A stretch of DNA of 18,452 nucleotides from Archaeoglobus sp. JdFR-24 (lineage in GTDB: Archaea > Halobacteriota > Archaeoglobi > Archaeoglobales > Archaeoglobaceae): NCBI GenBank assembly GCA_002011215.1, contig MTML01000106.1, positions 1-18,452 of the forward strand, read 5' to 3'. Position numbers and translations under genes: made by a program. The stretch's first letter is position 1. Each line of letters opens with the position of its first letter. This document shows positions 15,292 to 18,452 of this stretch, piece after piece. Under the pieces are notes generated by a model. It worked only from the letters and a program-made list of their open reading frames with translations, ran no database searches and was not told the DNA's origin.

Positions 15292-15302
15292 CATATTTAA
15301 AT
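15292..15302 (-). promoter_or_regulatory. TATA box of hdrC-hdrB
   Basis: Read leftward this is ATTTAAATATG, 21-31 bp upstream of the hdrC ATG. That is the distance expected for a leaderless archaeal transcript. Confidence 0.55.
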
Positions 15303-15367
15303 GTTTCGACTTAGTTCTTGAGTTAATTCTAAGTTAAAATATCATCTGAATAGCCTTTAAAACTGAT

Positions 15368-15430
15368 AATATTGTATTTCACTAATTTTCAGACTTTTAG
15401 TCAATGTTCGAAAAATTTAAATACAATATT
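15368..15430. promoter_or_regulatory. 12-bp inverted repeat between divergent hdrC and hdrA
   Basis: AATATTGTATTT at 15368-15379 is the exact reverse complement of AAATACAATATT at 15419-15430, with 39 bp between. The right arm overlaps the likely hdrA TATA box (TTTAAATAC, 15416-15424). The left arm lies about 65 bp upstream of the hdrC TATA box. It is placed as a shared operator for both hdr units. A further palindrome, GTTATAAC (15444-15451), sits near the expected hdrA transcription start. Confidence 0.55.
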
Positions 15431-15478
15431 GGAATTTAGTTTTGTTATAACGAACATAATTGCGAAGTCCATGATAAA

Positions 15479-15505
15479 ATCCTAAAAATCGAGAGGTGTT
15501 AGGAT
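15479..15505 (+). promoter_or_regulatory. Hairpin enclosing hdrA ribosome site and start
   Basis: ATCCTAA (15479-15485) pairs perfectly with TTAGGAT (15499-15505). The 13-base loop holds the ribosome site GAGGTG (15493-15498), and the right arm includes the A and U of the hdrA start codon. The stem is AT-rich, so it would be weak at high temperature. Confidence 0.4.
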
Positions 15506-17894
15506 GGCAAATTCAGAACCGAGAATCAGCATATTTGTCTGTGATTGCGGGGGAGAAATATCAAAAACGGTTGATGTAGACGATCTTGAAAAATATTCTG
15601 CATCTCTTCCAAATGTGGTTTCCTGTGTTTTACACCCCAATCTTTGCTCTCCTGAAGGGCTTGAGGTTGTAAAACGTGAAATAAAAAATAATAATGCTGA
15701 TAGAGTCATTATTGCAGGCTGTTCTCCCAGAGTTATGCAGAAAAAATTTGAGAATGCATTAGCAGAAGCGGATCTTAATAAATATATGCTTGAGAGAGCG
15801 AACATCAGAGAGCAGTGTGCTTGGGTTCACGATGACAGACATCAAGCCACAGCAAAAGCAAAAAATCTTGTGAAAATTGCACATGCACGAGCTGAACTGT
15901 TAAAACCACTTGAAAAAGTTAAATTAACCGGGATAAAGTCTGCATTGGTTATTGGAGGGGGAATTGCAGGGATCAGAGCAGCTTATGACCTCTCTAAAGC
16001 GGGTTATCATGTTACTATTGTGGAGAAAAGGCCCTATCTTGGCGGAAAAGTTGTGCAGCTCTATAAATACTTCCCCAAGATGTGTCCGCCTGAGTGTGGT
16101 ATTGAGTTTTATTTGAAAGATCTCAGGAATAATCCCCTGGTGGATATATACACGAACTCTGAGGTTGTGGATGTCTCTGGAGACAGGGGCAATTATAAAG
16201 CGACTATCAGGGTAAATCCGACTTATATAGAGCATGATAGATGTGTTGAATGTGATAAATGCGTGGAGGTATGTCCTGCAGAAGGGAGAAATGAATTTAA
16301 TCTGGGTATAGATACCAAGAAAGCAGTTTTCTGCCACAGCAAGACCCTCTCTCCCCTCAGCTATTATATCGATCCAGAGGTATGTGTTGATCTTTCTGGA
16401 AAGGAATCCTGTACGAAATGTGAGGAAGTGTGTCCAACCAATGCAATTGACAAGTCTCAGAAACCACTTGAGGTTACGATTGATACTGGTGCAGTAATTC
16501 TTGCAACAGGGTGGGAGCCCTATGATATATCTGTTAAGAGCGAATATGGATATGGCGTAATAAAAGACGTTATAACAAATCTTGAAATGGAGAGATACGC
16601 AAGTCCAACAGGTCCAACATGCGGCAAGATAATACAACCTTCTACAGGTAAAACGCCAAAGACAATTACATTCATTCAATGTGCTGGTTCAAGGGATATT
16701 AATGATCTTGAGTACTGTTCGAATGTCTGCTGTATGGCAACTCTTAAGCAGATTCAGTATATTTACGAACAGATTCCGGATGCGAAGGTTTACGTATTTT
16801 ATATGGATATACGAGCGTTCAGAAAAGAGTATGAGAGGTTTCATGCAAAAGCACAGAAGCTCGGAGCAATCCTCATCAGAGGCAATGTAGCCAAAATTTA
16901 CGAATACACTGATAACGGAAATCTCAGGTTGAGGGTTGAGGACACAGTACTTGGAGAGGTTTTCGAGGTAGATTCTGATCTTGTAGTTCTCGCAACAGGA
17001 ATGGTTCCATCCCCTGGAACACGAGAGCTTGCTGAGAAACTGAACATTCCGCTAGATGAATATGGATTTGTTGTATCTCATCATATTCAGTGTTTTCCTC
17101 TTGATACCCGGAGAATTAACCTGTTTGCTGCAGGTGCATGTACCGCTCCAATGGATGTTGCTGCAGCAGTTCAAACAGCATCCGGAGCAGCCATGCAGAC
17201 TGTTATCTCAACAGGTGAAATTGAAGTTGAACCCAATTATCCAAGTATAAACAAATTCAAATGTGATCAGTGCAAACGCTGTACAGAGGAATGTCCCTTT
17301 GGGGTTTATTACTTTGATGAGAAAGGTTTTCCGGAGCCGGATATTATCAAATGCAGACAATGCGGGATCTGCCTTGGATCATGTCCTCTTCAGGTTGTTG
17401 ACCTTCAGAACATGACCATTGCCCAGATGCAGAAAATGATTGAAGCTGTTGATGTAAAGATTGATGGAGATGATTTTGAACCCTCAATTCTCGGTCTATT
17501 TTGTATAAACGATGCATATGCTGCTGCGGATCTTGCTGGAAGCAGAAGACTCAGGTATCCATCCAACATACGGATTATTCCACTCCCATGTTCTGGATTT
17601 CTTAACACCATGTTTCTCTCTCTTGCCCTGACGAGTGGTGTAGATGGTGTACTCGTAGCAGGTTGTCCTAGGGATGATGAAAGTGGTGAACAGTGTCACT
17701 ATGTTCAGGGTGATGTTTTGGCCAAAACGAGAATTGCCAATTTTGTTGACACACTTCAAAGAATGATGGTAGAACCCCAGAGGGTGAAATTTGTTGATCT
17801 TTCTGTCAGTGATGCGGATAAATTCGTGAAAGAAGTGGAAACGTTCAGAAATGAGCTAAAATCTCTTGGTCCAAATATATTTAAGCCAGTTTGA
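15504..17894 (+). CDS. hdrA: HdrA-MvhD fusion, FAD electron-bifurcating Hdr subunit
   Basis: This 796-aa flavoprotein is the bifurcating core of a soluble Hdr complex. In order: an HdrA N-terminal domain (1-135), a thioredoxin-reductase-like FAD domain with GGGIAG at 151-156, and an inserted ferredoxin domain with Cys247/250/253/257 and Cys294/303/306/310. Then come the Cys-rich block IQCAGSRD with YCSNVCCM (393-410), a second flavin-domain half ending FAAGACTAPMD (541-551), and a C-terminal two-cluster ferredoxin (Cys587/590/593/597 and 617/620/623/627). Finally there is a fused MvhD domain (about 660-796, with Cys667, 696, 721 and 731 for a [2Fe-2S] centre). The layout and length match HdrA2 of Methanosarcina acetivorans, which works with F420H2 and ferredoxin. 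Fusion to MvhD would let a hydrogenase, formate dehydrogenase or F420-type module dock, but none is in the window. QmoB is a related HdrA-MvhD fusion, but the divergent hdrCB pair favours the HdrABC type. The start is supported by GAGGTG. Confidence 0.93.
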   Translation: MANSEPRISIFVCDCGGEISKTVDVDDLEKYSASLPNVVSCVLHPNLCSPEGLEVVKREIKNNNADRVIIAGCSPRVMQKKFENALAEADLNKYMLERANIREQCAWVHDDRHQATAKAKNLVKIAHARAELLKPLEKVKLTGIKSALVIGGGIAGIRAAYDLSKAGYHVTIVEKRPYLGGKVVQLYKYFPKMCPPECGIEFYLKDLRNNPLVDIYTNSEVVDVSGDRGNYKATIRVNPTYIEHDRCVECDKCVEVCPAEGRNEFNLGIDTKKAVFCHSKTLSPLSYYIDPEVCVDLSGKESCTKCEEVCPTNAIDKSQKPLEVTIDTGAVILATGWEPYDISVKSEYGYGVIKDVITNLEMERYASPTGPTCGKIIQPSTGKTPKTITFIQCAGSRDINDLEYCSNVCCMATLKQIQYIYEQIPDAKVYVFYMDIRAFRKEYERFHAKAQKLGAILIRGNVAKIYEYTDNGNLRLRVEDTVLGEVFEVDSDLVVLATGMVPSPGTRELAEKLNIPLDEYGFVVSHHIQCFPLDTRRINLFAAGACTAPMDVAAAVQTASGAAMQTVISTGEIEVEPNYPSINKFKCDQCKRCTEECPFGVYYFDEKGFPEPDIIKCRQCGICLGSCPLQVVDLQNMTIAQMQKMIEAVDVKIDGDDFEPSILGLFCINDAYAAADLAGSRRLRYPSNIRIIPLPCSGFLNTMFLSLALTSGVDGVLVAGCPRDDESGEQCHYVQGDVLAKTRIANFVDTLQRMMVEPQRVKFVDLSVSDADKFVKEVETFRNELKSLGPNIFKPV

Positions 17895-17904
17895 TCTTTT
17901 CCAG

Positions 17905-17961
17905 CTTTTTGAGAGGGATTCTCTGTGTTCTAATGCGGGACACAGGGACCTACTCAAAAAG
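17905..17961 (+). promoter_or_regulatory. Strong two-part hairpin between hdrA and aprA-like gene
   Basis: CTTTTTGAG (17905-17913) pairs exactly with CTCAAAAAG (17953-17961). Nested inside, TCTCTGTGT (17920-17928) pairs with ACACAGGGA (17940-17948) through one G-U pair, and AGG/CCT add three more pairs in between. The result is a nearly continuous stem of about 21 pairs with an 11-base loop, 10 bp after the hdrA stop. It ends 10 bases before the GGGGGTGA ribosome site of the next gene. Possible roles are mRNA processing, protection of the hdrA transcript end, or partial termination. Confidence 0.55.
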
Positions 17962-17982
17962 TAGGATATAGGGGGTGAAAAA

Positions 17983-18452
17983 ATGGGAGAGAATAGAGTG
18001 CTGACCAGCGTTGATGACATTGAAGAAGTGCGAATAGAAACGGACATTCTTATTATAGGTGGTGGAACAGCGGGTTGCTTAGCAGCAGTTGAAGCGAAAG
18101 AGAAGGACCCGAATGTAAAAGTACTGATCATGGAAAAAGCTCACATTGATAGGAGCGGCTGCTTGGCAGCAGGAATGGATGCGATAAATGTGGTCCTAAA
18201 AAAGGACGAGACACCGGAAAGCTACGTTAAATGGAGTCGCTGGCAGGCTGGAGGAATACTAAGAGAAGATCTGGCATTGAGCATGGCTAAGGAGATTAAT
18301 GCAGCCGTAGAGAAGGTTGAAAAAGCTGGCCTCCCTATCTGGAGAGATGAAAACGGTGAGTTCATTACGAGAGGCAGGTTTGATGTACACATCTATGGCG
18401 AGTCGATGAAGCCAATCATTGCAGAAATGGCAAAAAGAGCAGGAGCTGAAGT
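17983..18452 (+). CDS. AprA/FrdA-like flavoprotein, 5' part, cut by window end
   Basis: The first 156 residues are visible; the rest lies outside the window. ATG 17983 follows GGGGGTGA (17971-17978). Residues 21-31 (DILIIGGGTAG) form the FAD-binding Rossmann motif of the succinate dehydrogenase/fumarate reductase/APS reductase flavoprotein family. IDRSGCLAAGMDAIN (55-69), GLPIWRDENGEF (116-127) and HIYGESMKPIIAE (136-148) resemble AprA, the AMP/sulfite-active subunit of adenylylsulfate reductase. By eye, Asn69 and Glu140 fall at positions matching AprA active-site Asn and Glu (alignment from memory). It is shorter at the N-terminus than classical AprA and may be an AprA-like paralogue that exchanges electrons with Hdr rather than true APS reductase. 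Its position 88 bp after hdrA on the same strand supports a shared function. Fumarate reductase or another FAD oxidoreductase is the alternative. Confidence 0.8.
   Translation, partial: MGENRVLTSVDDIEEVRIETDILIIGGGTAGCLAAVEAKEKDPNVKVLIMEKAHIDRSGCLAAGMDAINVVLKKDETPESYVKWSRWQAGGILREDLALSMAKEINAAVEKVEKAGLPIWRDENGEFITRGRFDVHIYGESMKPIIAEMAKRAGAE

Noticed and set aside
15309..15334. ACTTAG/CTAAGT inverted repeat upstream of hdrC
   Set aside because: Only six bases with a 14-bp spacer in AT-rich DNA; easily due to chance next to the much stronger 12-bp repeat.
15924..16679. Long leftward 251-codon frame inside hdrA
   Set aside because: It is antisense to the well-conserved HdrA coding sequence, and its translation is rich in Cys, Tyr and Phe without domains, as expected of a shadow frame.
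15504..17894. QmoB identity for the HdrA-MvhD fusion
   Set aside because: QmoB shares the fusion, but the locus has separate soluble hdrB and hdrC and no QmoA or membrane QmoC nearby, so HdrA2-type is the better call.
1..18452. CRISPR arrays, tRNA or rRNA genes, intact insertion sequences
   Set aside because: No regularly spaced repeats, no cloverleaf-like GGTTCRA segments in a proper context, no rRNA core sequence and no intact transposase were seen on either strand by eye.

Overview
The window reads as chromosome of a thermophilic euryarchaeon, most likely of the order Archaeoglobales (Archaeoglobus, Ferroglobus, Geoglobus). This rests on archaeal TATA-type promoters with very short leaders, GGTGA-type ribosome sites, lipoproteins, a NEW3-domain ABC exporter, and an anaerobic heterodisulfide-reductase (Hdr) set beside an adenylylsulfate-reductase-like flavoprotein. 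The order is inferred by eye; a methanogen or ANME relative is not excluded.

Left part (1-5900) is an accessory, partly decayed region. A leftward ABC-2 exporter (ATPase plus 507-residue permease) sits behind a promoter carrying a perfect 22-bp tandem duplication. Next come a leftward LolA-like lipoprotein, a short stretch that may be a tyrosine-recombinase scar, a small secreted or anchored protein, and a convergent membrane-anchored regulator with two winged-helix domains. The regulator's promoter and start codon lie inside an imperfect inverted repeat. A small reading frame, a second lipoprotein and a three-helix membrane protein broken by an apparent 2-bp insertion follow.

Middle part (6111-11434) holds a tight rightward operon of ABC ATPase, ABC-2 permease and a large NEW3/Ig-like surface protein. 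After it come a frameshifted remnant of another Ig-like protein, a pair of small coupled membrane proteins, and about 600 bp with no convincing gene.

Right part (11435-18452) is metabolic: an MFS transporter converging on a metallo-beta-lactamase-fold hydrolase, then divergent hdrC-hdrB and hdrA-mvhD transcription units. The 232-bp gap between them carries a perfect 12-bp inverted repeat. Downstream of hdrA, after a strong intergenic hairpin, begins an AprA/FrdA-like flavoprotein cut by the window edge. HdrA (FAD, several [4Fe-4S] clusters, fused MvhD), HdrB (two CCG domains) and HdrC (two [4Fe-4S] clusters) form a complete HdrA2B2C2-type flavin-based electron-bifurcation module. The adjacent AprA-like subunit suggests a non-standard electron donor or acceptor. 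This is the most interesting system in the window.
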